60,906 nt of DNA from Gallicola sp. (GCA_012841535.1 DUUN01000228.1:1-60906); one strand, 5' to 3'; counted from the first letter of the stretch, positions 23,913-33,896 are shown. The notes: generated from the letters alone by a model not told the origin. Numbers and translations: made by a program.

Positions 23913-24560
23913 ATGGAGAAAAGAAATTATCAAAAAGAGTTAGAAAAAATAATTAATAATATAGATGAAGAAAATCCACCAAAACTATTATTACATAGTT
24001 GTTGTGGACCATGTTCAAGTTATGTTTTAGAGTACTTAAGTCAGTATTTTAAAATTACCTTATTTTATTATAATCCAAATATTTTTCCCAGGAAGGAGTA
24101 TTTTATTAGACTGGAAGAGCAAAGAGAAGTAATAAAAAAAATAAATGCCAAATATCCTATAGATTTAATAGAGGGAGAATATATTCCTAAAAAATATTTT
24201 AATAGTATTAAAGGCTATGAAGATTTAGGTGAAGGTACAGAAAGATGCTTTAAGTGCTATGAATTTAGAATGAGGCAAGCGGCCTTTTTATGCCATAAAT
24301 ATAAGATGGATTATTTTACAACTACTTTAAGTATAAGCCCCTATAAAAATGTTAATAAAATAAATGAAATAGGGGAAAAAATAGCACTAGAATACAAGGT
24401 TAAACACCTACCATCGGATTTTAAGAAAAAAGGTGGCTACCAACGCTCAATAGAACTATCTAAGGAGTGGAATCTATACAGACAGGATTATTGTGGTTGT
24501 ATTTTTTCAAAAAAAGAAACGGAAGAAAGAAATAAAAGAAAACAAGATATACATATATAG
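23913..24560 (+). CDS. queH: Epoxyqueuosine reductase QueH
   Basis: This 215-residue protein has the QueH (DUF208) cysteine pattern: Ser-Cys-Cys-Gly-Pro-Cys near residues 29-34, Cys-Phe-Lys-Cys near 112-115 and Tyr-Cys-Gly-Cys near 193-196. QueH binds a 4Fe-4S cluster and an adjacent metal and catalyses the last step of queuosine synthesis in tRNA. It has a convincing ribosome site (AGAGAGG) and is divergent from the DUF6572 genes. The frame is intact. Confidence 0.9.
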   Translation: MEKRNYQKELEKIINNIDEENPPKLLLHSCCGPCSSYVLEYLSQYFKITLFYYNPNIFPRKEYFIRLEEQREVIKKINAKYPIDLIEGEYIPKKYFNSIKGYEDLGEGTERCFKCYEFRMRQAAFLCHKYKMDYFTTTLSISPYKNVNKINEIGEKIALEYKVKHLPSDFKKKGGYQRSIELSKEWNLYRQDYCGCIFSKKETEERNKRKQDIHI

Positions 24561-24592
24561 TTATTTGTTTAATTATACATGTATATTTTTTT
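24547..24592 (+). terminator. Probable terminator after queH
   Basis: ATATACAT (24547-24554) pairs with ATGTATAT (24579-24586), followed by a run of seven T. The loop is 24 bases, so the structure is weak but well placed. Confidence 0.5.
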
Positions 24593-24627
24593 GTAAAATT
24601 TTATAAGGGCAAGATTTATTAATATAA

Positions 24628-24770
24628 GGCTAACTGGTATCTAAATTTCCTAGTTGAAATATCAATACACAGTAGGGGAATGTAGAAATAGGTATCTATA
24701 AAATGGCTTATTTTCAATATTTGTAGCATATTAATCGGAAATAAGGTATAATTAAGTAAAGAGTACCAGT
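24628..24770 (+). promoter_or_regulatory. Regulatory region of the amino-sugar operon with repeated TGGTATCTA-type sites
   Basis: Three related sites are visible: CTAACTGGTATCTAAATTT within 24628-24648, AATAGGTATCTATA (24687-24700) and, on the other strand, ACTGGTACT (24762-24770). A TATAAT at 24747-24752 is the likely -10. The first site, 21 bases in all, is repeated exactly at 34080-34100 upstream of the PTS operon. HutC-subfamily GntR proteins typically bind TGGTATA-like sites, so the regulator at 29035 is the prime candidate. Confidence 0.55.
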
Positions 24771-24791
24771 ATAATAATAAAGGAGGAAAAA

Positions 24792-25952
24792 ATGTTTAAT
24801 TTAGAAAAAAAGGTATTAGAGGATTTAGGTGCGGTAATTACGGTGGAAGAAGTTGCTCAACAGCCAGATTTATGGTTAGAAACATTGAAAATTTATGAGG
24901 AAAACAAAGAAAAAATAGAGACGTTTATAGATAGAATTTCAGAAGGTAAGGAAAAGGTAAGAGTTATATTTACAGGAGCAGGAACTTCTGCATATGTTGG
25001 GGATATAGCAGTGAAACATTTACTCTTAAAGAAGAATAGAAATTTAGTTTTTGAATCAATTCCTACAACGGATATTGTTTCAAATCCATATTTATTTTTT
25101 AATAAGGAAGAAACAACTGTTTTAGTTTCCTTTGCAAGAAGTGGAAACAGTCCTGAAAGTATTAAGGCTGTTGATTTAGCAAATCAATTAGTAGATGATA
25201 TTTATCATTTAGCAATAACATGTGCAAAAGAAGGGAAATTATCACAGGATTTAAAGGACAAGGACAATGCCTTTGTTCTATTAATGCCGGACAAGTCAAA
25301 CGATAAAGGCTTTGCTATGACAGGCTCCTTTACCTGTATGCTACTTTCAAGTATATTGATTTTTGATAAGGACATCAATGAAGAAGAAAAGAAAAATAAT
25401 GTAGAATTAATAGCAAAATTGGGTAAGAATGTAGTTGAAAGAGATGAAGAAATACAACAATTTGTAGATTTAGATTTTAATAGAGTTGTTTATTTAGGTT
25501 CCGGTGTATTTGCACCATTAACAAGGGAAGCACAATTAAAAATACTAGAACTAACTGCAGGAGAAATTGTAACTTGTTTTGATTCATCTATGGGATTTAG
25601 ACATGGTCCAAAATCCTTTGTTAATGAAAAGACACTAGTATTTGATTTTGTTTCTACTAATGAATATACAAGAAAATATGATGTAGATATATTAAATGAG
25701 ATTTATGAAAATGACATAGCAGTAGAAACTGTAGCTATAACAAAGGATAATCTAAATGAAAACTTTAAAGAATTTTCTTTAAATGAAGCTGCAAATATTG
25801 AAGACATATTCTTGGTATTTCCATATATAATGGTGGCACAAACCGTTGCAATTATGGCAAGTTTAAAAGTAAACAACAAACCAGATACTCCATCTGCAAC
25901 TGGTACAGTTAATAGAGTGGTTAAAGGAGTAATAATCCATTCTTACGAATAG
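24792..25952 (+). CDS. agaS: SIS-domain sugar isomerase/deaminase, AgaS family
   Basis: This 386-residue protein has two SIS (sugar isomerase) domains. The first has Phe-Thr-Gly-Ala-Gly-Thr-Ser-Ala-Tyr near residues 58-66 and Ser-Phe-Ala-Arg-Ser-Gly-Asn-Ser-Pro-Glu near 111-120; the second has Phe-Arg-His-Gly-Pro-Lys-Ser. This matches AgaS, which deaminates galactosamine-6-phosphate to tagatose-6-phosphate. It is first in a five-gene operon with nagA, lacC, lacD and a GntR regulator, which together form a complete path from GalNAc-6-P to triose phosphates. AGGAGG precedes the start. Confidence 0.87.
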   Translation: MFNLEKKVLEDLGAVITVEEVAQQPDLWLETLKIYEENKEKIETFIDRISEGKEKVRVIFTGAGTSAYVGDIAVKHLLLKKNRNLVFESIPTTDIVSNPYLFFNKEETTVLVSFARSGNSPESIKAVDLANQLVDDIYHLAITCAKEGKLSQDLKDKDNAFVLLMPDKSNDKGFAMTGSFTCMLLSSILIFDKDINEEEKKNNVELIAKLGKNVVERDEEIQQFVDLDFNRVVYLGSGVFAPLTREAQLKILELTAGEIVTCFDSSMGFRHGPKSFVNEKTLVFDFVSTNEYTRKYDVDILNEIYENDIAVETVAITKDNLNENFKEFSLNEAANIEDIFLVFPYIMVAQTVAIMASLKVNNKPDTPSATGTVNRVVKGVIIHSYE

Positions 25953-25961
25953 GAGATTAAT

Positions 25962-27113
25962 ATGGCAGAAAATTTATATTTAAAAGTAAAGGAAGTTTAT
26001 CTAAAGGATAAAATAGAAAAAGATAAAATAATCGAAATTGAAAATGGAAAAATAAAAGGTTTTGTAGAAGAGGTTCCTACAGGAAAAAGATTTATGGACT
26101 ATTCAGACTTTATAGCTGCACCAGGCTATGTAGATACCCATATTCATGGTTGGGGTGGTTATGATATTATGGATGGTAAAAAAGAAAGTCTTTTAGAAAT
26201 ATCAAAGGGAATAGTTAATAATGGTGTTACAACTTTTTTAGCTACAACATTAACTGCTACTACAGAAGAGCTAGATAATGCATGTGAAATAGTTGGAAAA
26301 TACCATAATGAATGTCAGGGAGCTAAAGTAGGAGGCATTTTCTTAGAAGGTCCATTTTTTACTGAAAAATATAAAGGAGCTCAAAATCCAGAGTATATGT
26401 CTGCACCAAATTATGAGAAATTAAAAAAATGGTACGACCTTTCTAATGGTTTAGTTAAAAAAATTGCTATTGCACCAGAACTAGAAGGTAGTGAGGAATT
26501 TATAAAGAAGGCAAAAGAACTAGGTGTATTTGTTGCTTTAGGTCATAGTGATGCAACTTATGAGGAAGCCTATAATGCAGTTATGGCAGGAGCAAGTATT
26601 TTTGTTCATGTTTATAATGGAATGAGTCCACTACACCATAGAAATCCTGGAATGGTAGGGGCAGCCTTATCTTTAAAGGATGTTTTTGCCGAATTAATAT
26701 GCGATGGTCATCATGTGCATCCAGCAGCAGCCAATGTAGTTATGAGAGCTAGAGGAAAAGATGAGGTAGTTTTAATAACTGATTGTATGATGGCTGGCGG
26801 AATGCCAGAAGGTGAATATAAACTTGGAGATTTTGATGTTCACGTTAAGGATGGTACAGCAAGACTTGATAATGGTTCCTTAGCAGGTTCTGTATTAAGA
26901 CTTGAAGATGGTGTTAAAAATGTTGTTAAATGGGGAATTGCTACACCATTTGAAGCTATACAAATGGCTAGTCAAATTCCAGCAAAATCCGTTGGTATAG
27001 ATGATAAAGCAGGAATTTTAGATATTGGAAGAGATGCAGATATAAATATTTTAGATGATAATATGGGAATAATTGCAACATATATAGACGGGGAGTTGAA
27101 ATCTGCTAAATGA
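25962..27113 (+). CDS. nagA: N-acetylglucosamine/N-acetylgalactosamine-6-phosphate deacetylase
   Basis: This 383-residue amidohydrolase has the His-x-His motif (Asp-Thr-His-Ile-His-Gly-Trp, near residue 60), the metal ligand motif Leu-Glu-Gly-Pro-Phe near 128-132, Gly-His-Ser-Asp-Ala near 195-199, His-Val-Tyr-Asn-Gly-Met and Asp-Gly-His-His. It removes the acetyl group of GlcNAc-6-P or GalNAc-6-P. In this operon, with agaS and tagatose genes, the AgaA (GalNAc-6-P) role is more likely than the NagA one. Its stop overlaps the next gene (ATGA). Confidence 0.9.
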   Translation: MAENLYLKVKEVYLKDKIEKDKIIEIENGKIKGFVEEVPTGKRFMDYSDFIAAPGYVDTHIHGWGGYDIMDGKKESLLEISKGIVNNGVTTFLATTLTATTEELDNACEIVGKYHNECQGAKVGGIFLEGPFFTEKYKGAQNPEYMSAPNYEKLKKWYDLSNGLVKKIAIAPELEGSEEFIKKAKELGVFVALGHSDATYEEAYNAVMAGASIFVHVYNGMSPLHHRNPGMVGAALSLKDVFAELICDGHHVHPAAANVVMRARGKDEVVLITDCMMAGGMPEGEYKLGDFDVHVKDGTARLDNGSLAGSVLRLEDGVKNVVKWGIATPFEAIQMASQIPAKSVGIDDKAGILDIGRDADINILDDNMGIIATYIDGELKSAK

Positions 27114-28042
27114 TAGTTACGGTAACTTTAAATCCTTCAATTGATATTTCCTATAGACTTGAAGAATTTTTAATTGATGGTGTAAACAGAACTAATAAGG
27201 TTAGTAAAACTCCGGGAGGAAAGGGCCTAAATGTTACTAGGGTGTTAAAACAATTAAAGGCGGATGTACTAGCTACAGGATTTTTAGGTGGAAGAACCGG
27301 AGAGTTTTTAGAAGACGGATTAAAAGAATTAAGTATAAATACAAAATTCTTACAAGTTAAAGGCAATACAAGAAATTGTATAGCCATATTACATGAAGGT
27401 AAACAAACGGAAATTTTAGAGTCTGGAGAGGAAATATCTAAGGAAGAACAGGAAGAATTCTTTCGCTTATTTGAAAAAATAATAGAAAAAGCCTCTGTTG
27501 TTACAATTTCAGGTTCTGTTCCTCCAGGAATAGCAAGTGATTATTATGAAGAGCTTTTAAAAATAGCTAGTCGTAACAATATTAAAGTAATATTGGATAC
27601 CTCTGGTAATAGTTTAAAAAATATAGTATTAAACAGTGAAATTAAACCCTATTGTATAAAACCCAATGAAACTGAAATAAAGCAAATTGAAGGTAAGGAA
27701 ATTAATACTAAAAAAGAGTTAATAGAGTATTTAAAGTCAAAAATATTTAATGAAATTGAGCTAGTTGTTGTAACAATGGGAGGGGAAGGAGCATTAGTAA
27801 AATATAAAGATGAATTTTACAATGTGGAAATTCCAAAAATAAAAGTTGTTAATCCTGTAGGTTCAGGAGATTCAACAGTTGCAGGAATTGCTTATGGACT
27901 TGAAAACAATCTTAATATAGAAGAAACTATTAAGTATGCAATGACTTGTGGAATTTTAAATACTATGGAAGAAAAAACCGGATTTATTAATGTAAATGAA
28001 GTAGAAAACATTAAAAATCAAGTAAAAGTTATAAAATTATAG
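27110..28042 (+). CDS. lacC: PfkB-type tagatose-6-phosphate kinase (LacC-like)
   Basis: This 310-residue PfkB-family sugar kinase has Thr-Pro-Gly-Gly-Lys-Gly-Leu-Asn-Val near residue 38 and the catalytic Gly-Ser-Gly-Asp-Ser-Thr-Val-Ala-Gly near residue 254. In many relatives the motif reads GAGDS; GSGDS is usual for LacC and FruK. Position between nagA/agaS and a LacD-type aldolase supports tagatose-6-phosphate as substrate rather than fructose-1-phosphate. Confidence 0.85.
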   Translation: MIVTVTLNPSIDISYRLEEFLIDGVNRTNKVSKTPGGKGLNVTRVLKQLKADVLATGFLGGRTGEFLEDGLKELSINTKFLQVKGNTRNCIAILHEGKQTEILESGEEISKEEQEEFFRLFEKIIEKASVVTISGSVPPGIASDYYEELLKIASRNNIKVILDTSGNSLKNIVLNSEIKPYCIKPNETEIKQIEGKEINTKKELIEYLKSKIFNEIELVVVTMGGEGALVKYKDEFYNVEIPKIKVVNPVGSGDSTVAGIAYGLENNLNIEETIKYAMTCGILNTMEEKTGFINVNEVENIKNQVKVIKL

Positions 28043-28050
28043 GAGATAAT

Positions 28051-29031
28051 ATGAAAAAATTAACACCAAACAAAAAAGAAGCATTACTTAGATTATCAAA
28101 TTCAAATAATATTATAGCAGCTTTGGCAATTGACCAAAGAGGTGCTATAAGAAAAATGATGGGAAAAATTGATCCAGAAAAAGCTACAAAAGAAATGATA
28201 GTTGATTTCAAAATAGCAGTGTCTAGAGAATTAACTAAATATTCATCTTCTATTTTATTGGATCCGGAATATGGTCTACCAGCATCAAAAGAAAGAGATG
28301 AAAATGCTGGACTTTTAATAGCTTATGAAAAAACCGGTTATGATGCTAATGCAGTAGGAAGATTGCCTGATTTACTTCCAATTTGGTCAGTAAAAAGGAT
28401 AAAAGAACAAGGGGCAGATGCAGTAAAAATACTTCTTTATTACGATATAGATGAAGGCGATGAAATAAATGAGCAAAAACATGCCTTTATTGAAAGAGTA
28501 GGCTCTGAATGTGTAGGAGAAGATATTCCATTTTTCCTAGAAATAATATCATATGATGCAAATATTGAAGATTCTAAATCAAAAGAATATGCAAAAATAA
28601 AACCTCATAAGGTAAATGATGCTATGAGATTATTTTCCCAAGATAGATATAATGTAGATGTATTAAAAATGGAAGTACCTGTTAACATGGATTATGTTGA
28701 AGGCTATGGGGAAGATTTTGTATATACAAGAGAAGAGGCCTTAAAATACTTTAAGGAGCAAAGTGAAGCGTCACACCTACCATTTATATTTTTAAGTGCA
28801 GGAGTTTCAGCAGAGATGTTCCAAGAGACTTTAAGGTTTGCAAAGGAAGCAGGCTCAACATTTAATGGAGTTTTATGTGGTAGGGCTACATGGGCAAAAG
28901 GTGTAGATGCTTTTATGGAATCAGAAGAAAAAGGTTATACATGGTTAAAAACTGAAGGTAAGAAAAATATTGAAGATTTAAATAAAGTTATAGAGGAAAC
29001 AGCTAGCCCTTGGACAAGTAAATTAGATTAA
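28051..29031 (+). CDS. lacD: Tagatose 1,6-bisphosphate aldolase (class I, LacD)
   Basis: This 326-residue class I aldolase has the LacD pattern: Ala-Ile-Asp-Gln-Arg-Gly-Ala near residue 27, [10 protein letters not shown] near 71-80, a Val-Lys-Ile-Leu-Leu-Tyr-Tyr core near 125-131 and Leu-Lys-Met-Glu-Val-Pro near 207-212, where the Lys is the likely Schiff base. It cleaves tagatose-1,6-bisphosphate to dihydroxyacetone phosphate and glyceraldehyde-3-phosphate. It is 8 bases after lacC, with GGAGAT as ribosome site. Confidence 0.9.
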   Translation: MKKLTPNKKEALLRLSNSNNIIAALAIDQRGAIRKMMGKIDPEKATKEMIVDFKIAVSRELTKYSSSILLDPEYGLPASKERDENAGLLIAYEKTGYDANAVGRLPDLLPIWSVKRIKEQGADAVKILLYYDIDEGDEINEQKHAFIERVGSECVGEDIPFFLEIISYDANIEDSKSKEYAKIKPHKVNDAMRLFSQDRYNVDVLKMEVPVNMDYVEGYGEDFVYTREEALKYFKEQSEASHLPFIFLSAGVSAEMFQETLRFAKEAGSTFNGVLCGRATWAKGVDAFMESEEKGYTWLKTEGKKNIEDLNKVIEETASPWTSKLD

Positions 29032-29034
29032 GAT

Positions 29035-29760
29035 ATGAAACTAGAGAAGAAGAATAAAATACCACTTTATTCACAGTTAGTTGACATATTGGTGTCTGAA
29101 ATGGAGCTTATGAAACCAGGGGATAAGCTTCCATCTGAAAGGCAGTTGTGCAGGTTATATGATTTAAGTAGGACAACAGTAAGACAGGCAATATCGGAAC
29201 TTGAATTAAATGGATATATAGAGAGAATTCATGGAAAAGGTACTTTTGTTGCTACTAGGGATAGTAAAAAACATAATTTGTCTGATTATTATAGTTTTAC
29301 AGAGCAGATGAAAAGCATAGGTAAAAATCCTAAGACAACTGTTTTAGAGTTTCATATTGAAAGATCTAATAAATTTGTTTCCGATAAATTAAAAATAAAA
29401 GAAGGAGATAAGGTTATAAGATTTATAAGAATTAGAGAAGCTGATGAAACTCCAATGATGTTGGAAACTACCTTTATTCCCTATAATGATTTTTCTAAAA
29501 TTACAAAAGATACTTTAAATGAATTGCCACTATATGATATTTTTGAACAAAGGTACAATAGAAAAATAGCCCATGTAGAAGAAGATTTTTCAGCAAGTTT
29601 AGTTGGAAAAGAAGAATCTTCCTACTTAAAAGTAAGTCAAGGAGTTCCGTGTTTAAGAATTAGAAGACTTAGTTATGACAATAAGGGAAAAATAATCGAA
29701 TATACTATAAGTTTTGCAAGAGGGGACCAATTTGCCTACAAGGTTTCATATAATAGTTAA
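29035..29760 (+). CDS. GntR-family (HutC/UTRA) transcriptional regulator
   Basis: This 241-residue regulator has an N-terminal winged helix (Leu-Pro-Ser-Glu-Arg-Gln-Leu-Cys...Thr-Thr-Val-Arg-Gln-Ala, residues ~39-57) and a C-terminal UTRA effector domain (Arg-Ile-Arg-Arg-Leu-Ser and Tyr-Thr-Ile-Ser-Phe-Ala-Arg-Gly-Asp). It is the last gene of the amino-sugar operon, three bases after lacD with no strong ribosome site, so it is probably coupled. HutC-type regulators commonly sense sugar phosphates. The 21-bp element before both amino-sugar operons is a candidate target. Confidence 0.87.
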   Translation: MKLEKKNKIPLYSQLVDILVSEMELMKPGDKLPSERQLCRLYDLSRTTVRQAISELELNGYIERIHGKGTFVATRDSKKHNLSDYYSFTEQMKSIGKNPKTTVLEFHIERSNKFVSDKLKIKEGDKVIRFIRIREADETPMMLETTFIPYNDFSKITKDTLNELPLYDIFEQRYNRKIAHVEEDFSASLVGKEESSYLKVSQGVPCLRIRRLSYDNKGKIIEYTISFARGDQFAYKVSYNS

Positions 29761-29784
29761 AATAAAAAGAGAATTCTACAAAAG

Positions 29785-29828
29785 AAACGGTTCTTTATCA
29801 AATAGAGTTGATAAAGAACCGTTTTATT
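29785..29828. terminator. Strong bidirectional terminator between GntR and formamidase genes
   Basis: AAACGGTTCTTTATCAA and TTGATAAAGAACCGTTT form a 17-bp perfect stem with a six-base loop between convergent genes. Confidence 0.95.
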
Positions 29829-29842
29829 AAACAAGTTTTATT

Positions 29843-30841
29843 TTAGAATCTTCCGCCTTCTTTAGGATATCCATAGATAGTACCATCTTTTATCTCTATT
29901 TCATCATCCCAAGGAAGTTTATAAGTACCATTTGCTAAATCGTTAATATAAGTAAAATTAGTAGTTTTTTCCCCACCAGGCTCTGCTACATAGCCTCTAG
30001 CTCCTAAATTATATATATTGTTTTCTAATCCCCAAGATTTTCTTGCGTTATCAGCAAGAACAGGGAAAATTTCAGCTGTTATGATTTCATTAGGATTTCT
30101 ATCCCCCTGAACTAAAGTAGTACCATCATAGTTACATACTTGTCCTTCTCCGAAATAATAGAAAGTATTATCGTATCCAGCTAGGTTAACGGAAATAGTG
30201 TACATTAAATTATGCCAAGCATTAGCAGCATTAGTCAACTTCCATTGTTCGTTAACTATTGTACTATAGCCGGATATTCTAATATAGACATTACATCCTT
30301 TATAGGCAGCCTCTCTTGCTAATTCAGGAAACATTCCATCATGACAAATGCAAACGGCTAGCTTACTACCACCAGGACCATCACATACTGGTATACCTTC
30401 ATTTCCAGGAGCCCAAGGTTCTATTGGATTCCAAGGAAAGACTTTTCTATATTTAAGTATTATCTCACCATTAGGGTCTATTATTATGGCTGTATTATAA
30501 GGGTTTTTATTTGGATCTGGATTTCTTTCCATAATTGAAAATACACCGTACACTCCAGCTTCCTTACAAGCATCTGCCATAGCATCAGACTCCTTACCAG
30601 GAATATCACAAATAAATTCTTCAGTAGTCCATTTTTTTGTATTTAGTCCTTGAAGACTATATTCTGGGAATATTATTAATTCTAAACCTGGATACCCCGA
30701 CTTCATTGATTTTACCGTATCGGTAATTACTTTTAATTGTCTATCAATATCTTCTCTTGAATTGATAATAGGAACTTGCAATTGTATTGCTCCAGCTAAA
30801 AAACCTAACTTTGGTTTATTGCTACTACCAGAACTACCCAT
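29843..30841 (-). CDS. amiF: Formamidase AmiF (nitrilase superfamily)
   Basis: This 332-residue protein matches the AmiF formamidase along its length: N-terminus Met-Gly-Ser-Ser-Gly-Ser, the catalytic Glu in Phe-Pro-Glu-Tyr-Ser, the Lys in Lys-Tyr-Arg-Lys-Val-Phe-Pro-Trp and the Cys in [10 protein letters not shown]. The end Gly-Tyr-Pro-Lys-Glu-Gly-Gly-Arg-Phe is also typical. It hydrolyses formamide to formate and ammonia. I start at 30841 because GGAGGG precedes it and the family start is Met-Gly-Ser; a longer frame is unlikely. It interrupts the amino-sugar locus and has its own promoter region. Confidence 0.92.
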   Translation of the reverse strand: MGSSGSSNKPKLGFLAGAIQLQVPIINSREDIDRQLKVITDTVKSMKSGYPGLELIIFPEYSLQGLNTKKWTTEEFICDIPGKESDAMADACKEAGVYGVFSIMERNPDPNKNPYNTAIIIDPNGEIILKYRKVFPWNPIEPWAPGNEGIPVCDGPGGSKLAVCICHDGMFPELAREAAYKGCNVYIRISGYSTIVNEQWKLTNAANAWHNLMYTISVNLAGYDNTFYYFGEGQVCNYDGTTLVQGDRNPNEIITAEIFPVLADNARKSWGLENNIYNLGARGYVAEPGGEKTTNFTYINDLANGTYKLPWDDEIEIKDGTIYGYPKEGGRF

Positions 30842-30984
30842 ATTTTTCCCTCCTAAAGAAAACGTATTCCTACATAATTGAATTATGCTTCCTGTCAATT
30901 ACATTATATAGTTGAAACCTTTAAAAGTCAATTAAGTCTTGAGAATAAGATTATAGGGCATGATTTATACCAATTAATAGAAAA

Positions 30985-31049
30985 TACAAAAAACCAACAT
31001 TTTATGTATCTATCTCTAATTTCTAGAGAATGTACATGTATGTTGGTTT
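30985..31049 (-). terminator. Terminator of the amino-sugar PTS operon
   Basis: AAACCAACAT and ATGTTGGTTT form a 10-bp stem. In the minus direction the stem is followed by TTTTTT, 27 bases after the EIIA stop codon. Confidence 0.75.
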
Positions 31050-31075
31050 AAGATTTTAATTATAATAAATTCAAA

Positions 31076-31501
31076 TTAGATTCCTTCAAAATCATCATTA
31101 TTATCTTCTACAATAGGTAGTTCAAAGGCTGTAATACCTTCCTTACCGGCATTTATTATTGCATTGGAAAACTCTTCTAAATCATCAATAGGTTCAAAAG
31201 CAGCGGTATAGAGCATTTGGAAATTTGCCCCAGCTAAAACCTTAACATTACTATTTTCATTTGTTAATAATACTGACCTATTAAATGGAGTTCCACCGGC
31301 TAAGTCTGTTAATATAATTATATTATCGTATTCTTTTAAACTTTCTAAAGCTTCAGTTAACTTCTTATCTAAACCTTCTGTTCCATCATTTTCTAAAAAA
31401 TCAACTACTTTAACATTATCCATTTCTCCAGCTATTAATTTTAATCCGCTGTATAAACCAGATGGGAAATTTCCATGAGCTGTTAAAATTACTCCGTTCA
31501 T
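31076..31501 (-). CDS. PTS mannose-family EIIA component
   Basis: This 141-residue EIIA has the phosphoryl-accepting His in Leu-Thr-Ala-His-Gly (residues 6-10) and the Leu-Thr-Asp-Leu-Ala-Gly-Gly-Thr-Pro-Phe-Asn loop near 65-75. This is the mannose/sorbose/GalNAc (Man) family IIA fold. It is the last gene of the IIB-IIC-IID-IIA operon. The His receives phosphate from HPr and passes it to EIIB. The likely role is GalNAc or galactosamine uptake (AgaF). Confidence 0.88.
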   Translation of the reverse strand: MNGVILTAHGNFPSGLYSGLKLIAGEMDNVKVVDFLENDGTEGLDKKLTEALESLKEYDNIIILTDLAGGTPFNRSVLLTNENSNVKVLAGANFQMLYTAAFEPIDDLEEFSNAIINAGKEGITAFELPIVEDNNDDFEGI

Positions 31502-31516
31502 AATGCCTCCTTAAAA

Positions 31517-31545
31517 ATAAAAGGAGCCAAAGGCTCCTTTTTTAT
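31517..31545 (-). terminator. Hairpin between EIID and EIIA genes
   Basis: AAAGGAGCC / GGCTCCTTT flanks a three-base loop. The T-run after it in the minus direction is interrupted (TTTTATTTTTAAGG), so this is probably an attenuator or processing site rather than a full stop. Confidence 0.5.
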
Positions 31546-31561
31546 TTTGTTTATTAATCTC

Positions 31562-32595
31562 CTATACTTGCCAAATTATTGGTAAGCCAAGAGCTGTTGG
31601 AATTATAGTTCCTGCTAAACCTAATATTAATAATAATACTATAGATTTAATAGGTGTAAATTGTTTTTTAACCATTAATAGGTAGATTCCTAAAGTTATA
31701 AGTAATGGTAATAGTTGTGGTAAAACAGTATCTAAAACTCCTTGAATATCAACTTCAACAGGTTGTTCTTCGTATCTGTTAAAAGTAATTTCAGATCTAT
31801 CATTATCTAGTTCTACTATAGTAGCTCCATCTGCTAAATCTTCTGTAATATTACCATCTTCATCTTTTGCATATAGATAATCCTCATATTGAGGTATTTC
31901 AGCATTTTCAACAATTGTTGTTATAGGAATAGCAGCGTTTGTTGTACCATTAGGTACTTTAATATTAAGGTTTGCACCACCATAGACTGCTATTAATGAA
32001 CCTACTACGAAAACTCCAAGTATTGAAGCTGCTCTTGTAAATTCCTTAGCATTTTGGGTTAAAATGTCAATTGCACTTGTACCCATTTTATAGGACCAAT
32101 GCATTAAGAAATACCTTATTGCAAATTGGGCAATATTAAAAATCAACAGGAAGAGTATTGGTGCTGCAATACTTCCCTCTATAGCCATGTTAGAAGTAAT
32201 TCCTGCAGTTATAGGAACAAGGGTTAGCCAGAATAAAGCATCTCCTATACCTCCTAAAGGTCCCATTGCTGCAACTCTAACGGCACGAATAGTTGGAATA
32301 TCTGCTTTGTTTTGCTCTAGTGATAGTACAATACCCATAACTAACGTAACTAAGAATGGATGTGTATTAAAGAACTCCAAGTTATGTGACATTGATGCTG
32401 CTAAGTCATCTTTATTAGTATGAATCTTCTCTAAGCCAGGAAGTATTCCCCATAACCATCCACCGGCCTGCATTCTTTCATAGTTGAAAGAAGCTTGTAG
32501 AAATAGTGATCTCCATGCCATTTTATTTAATGTTTTTTGTCTAACTGTGCAGCAGGAGTTTGATCTTTATAATTATCTGGAATATTATATGCCAT
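31562..32595 (-). CDS. PTS mannose-family EIID component, apparent 5' frameshift
   Basis: The main frame (32521 to 31562, 319 residues) has the EIID signature Trp-Arg-Ser-Leu-Phe-Leu-Gln-Ala-Ser-Phe-Asn-Tyr-Glu-Arg-Met-Gln, but begins abruptly there. Upstream, GGAGGTGA precedes an ATG at 32595 (overlapping the EIIC stop) that encodes Met-Ala-Tyr-Asn-Ile-Pro-Asp-Asn-Tyr-Lys... to a run of six A (T6 on the plus strand, 32533-32538). One more A would join the two into Asp-Lys-Lys-Thr-Leu-Asn-Lys-Met-Ala-Trp. The domain also has an unusual acidic insertion (residues ~185-235 of the main frame). EIID is the substrate-channel subunit. Confidence 0.82.
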
Positions 32596-33385
32596 CTTCG
32601 TCACCTCCTGAGCTATCTACAGTAATATTTTTAAATTTTGTTTGAGTTTGATAATCCCAAAACGCAAGCATGAAGCCGATTAATGCTAATAGGATTAATG
32701 CAGGGCTAGCTAAAGATTCTATAGATACTACTATAATTGCTAAAGCAAAGCCTCCAAGGAAGAATCCCCATAAATCTTTTGACATCATTACTTTAAGTAA
32801 TACTGCAAATCCGACGAATTTCATCATTCCACCAGCAGCTGTTAAACCATTTTGAACTGCATTGTACCACACGTTATCACTAAGAGCTTGAATTTGTGCA
32901 GCTAATGCATTACCACCAATTAAGAATAAAATACCAATAATTCCAAAAGCGGTTCCTAAAAGAGCCATTGCTAGAACATTGATTTTTGTAATGCCCTTTG
33001 TATCTGCATTATGAGCATATTCATCAGCCTTAGTCATCATTGGTGACATTAGAGTAAATATTAATGTAACTGCTGACTGTCCTAGAATTGCAAAAGGTAT
33101 AGCTGCTGCTACTGCAGCTTTTGGTTCTAATCCAACTGAAATTGCTAATATTGTAGCCATAATACCACCAATAACGGCGTTAGGTGGTTGTGCTCCACCA
33201 ATAGGCATATTACCAATTGTCATTAGTTGGTAAAAACCACCAACAACAAGTCCTGTCTTCATGTCTCCTAAAATAGCACCTATAACTGGTCCCATAACAA
33301 TAGGTTGATATAGTGATTCTAGGAAACTGAATTGGTCTATAGCTGCTATAAAAGTAACTATAAATACCAATATAATTTGAATCAT
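32585..33385 (-). CDS. PTS mannose-family EIIC component
   Basis: This 266-residue membrane protein has about eight hydrophobic segments and the EIIC pattern Pro-Ile-Val-Met-Gly-Pro-Val-Ile-Gly near residue 30 and Pro-Ile-Gly-Gly-Ala-Gln-Pro-Pro-Asn near 61-69. It forms the sugar channel with EIID. Its end overlaps the reconstructed EIID start. Mannose, sorbose and GalNAc permeases share this fold, so the substrate is inferred from the nearby agaS-nagA-lacCD operon. Confidence 0.88.
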   Translation of the reverse strand: MIQIILVFIVTFIAAIDQFSFLESLYQPIVMGPVIGAILGDMKTGLVVGGFYQLMTIGNMPIGGAQPPNAVIGGIMATILAISVGLEPKAAVAAAIPFAILGQSAVTLIFTLMSPMMTKADEYAHNADTKGITKINVLAMALLGTAFGIIGILFLIGGNALAAQIQALSDNVWYNAVQNGLTAAGGMMKFVGFAVLLKVMMSKDLWGFFLGGFALAIIVVSIESLASPALILLALIGFMLAFWDYQTQTKFKNITVDSSGGDEDGI

Positions 33386-33419
33386 ACTTTCCTCCTTTTT
33401 AAAAATTTATACTTAACTA

Positions 33420-33896
33420 TTATTTAAATAGTTTGTCCACATCTTCGGAAGATTCAGTAGGAACTCTTCTTATTTCAAGTTCTATTCCCTTATCTTTTAA
33501 TTTTTTAAAGGCTTCAACATCATCATCATCAACAGCAACAACTTTAGCAACTTGACGTTTTCCTTCAGCCATATGCATATTACCTATATTTACTTTCTTA
33601 ATAGGAACTCCACCTTCAACAAGTTTTAAAACATCTTGTGGTGTTTCAGCTATAATAAATATTTTTTGTCTTTCAGCTGCTTTGTGAATGATATCGATTG
33701 TCTTTTGGATTGTAAAATATCTTGTTGCTACACCTGTTGGTGCTGCCATGTCCATAAGACTTTGTCTCATTTTATCTCCGGCAACTTTATCGTTTGCAAC
33801 TAATAATAAATTTGCTCCTATAGAGTTTGTCCATTGTGTTGCTACTTGACCATGAATAAGTCTGTTATCAATTCTAGTTAATACAATATTTGCCAT
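33420..33896 (-). CDS. PTS mannose-family EIIB component
   Basis: This 158-residue cytoplasmic EIIB has the active His in Asp-Asn-Arg-Leu-Ile-His-Gly-Gln-Val (His15) near the N-terminus and a second typical segment Val-Asn-Ile-Gly-Asn-Met-His near 100-106. It receives phosphate from EIIA and phosphorylates the sugar. It opens the minus-strand PTS operon. AGGAGGAA precedes the ATG. Confidence 0.9.
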   Translation of the reverse strand: MANIVLTRIDNRLIHGQVATQWTNSIGANLLLVANDKVAGDKMRQSLMDMAAPTGVATRYFTIQKTIDIIHKAAERQKIFIIAETPQDVLKLVEGGVPIKKVNIGNMHMAEGKRQVAKVVAVDDDDVEAFKKLKDKGIELEIRRVPTESSEDVDKLFK

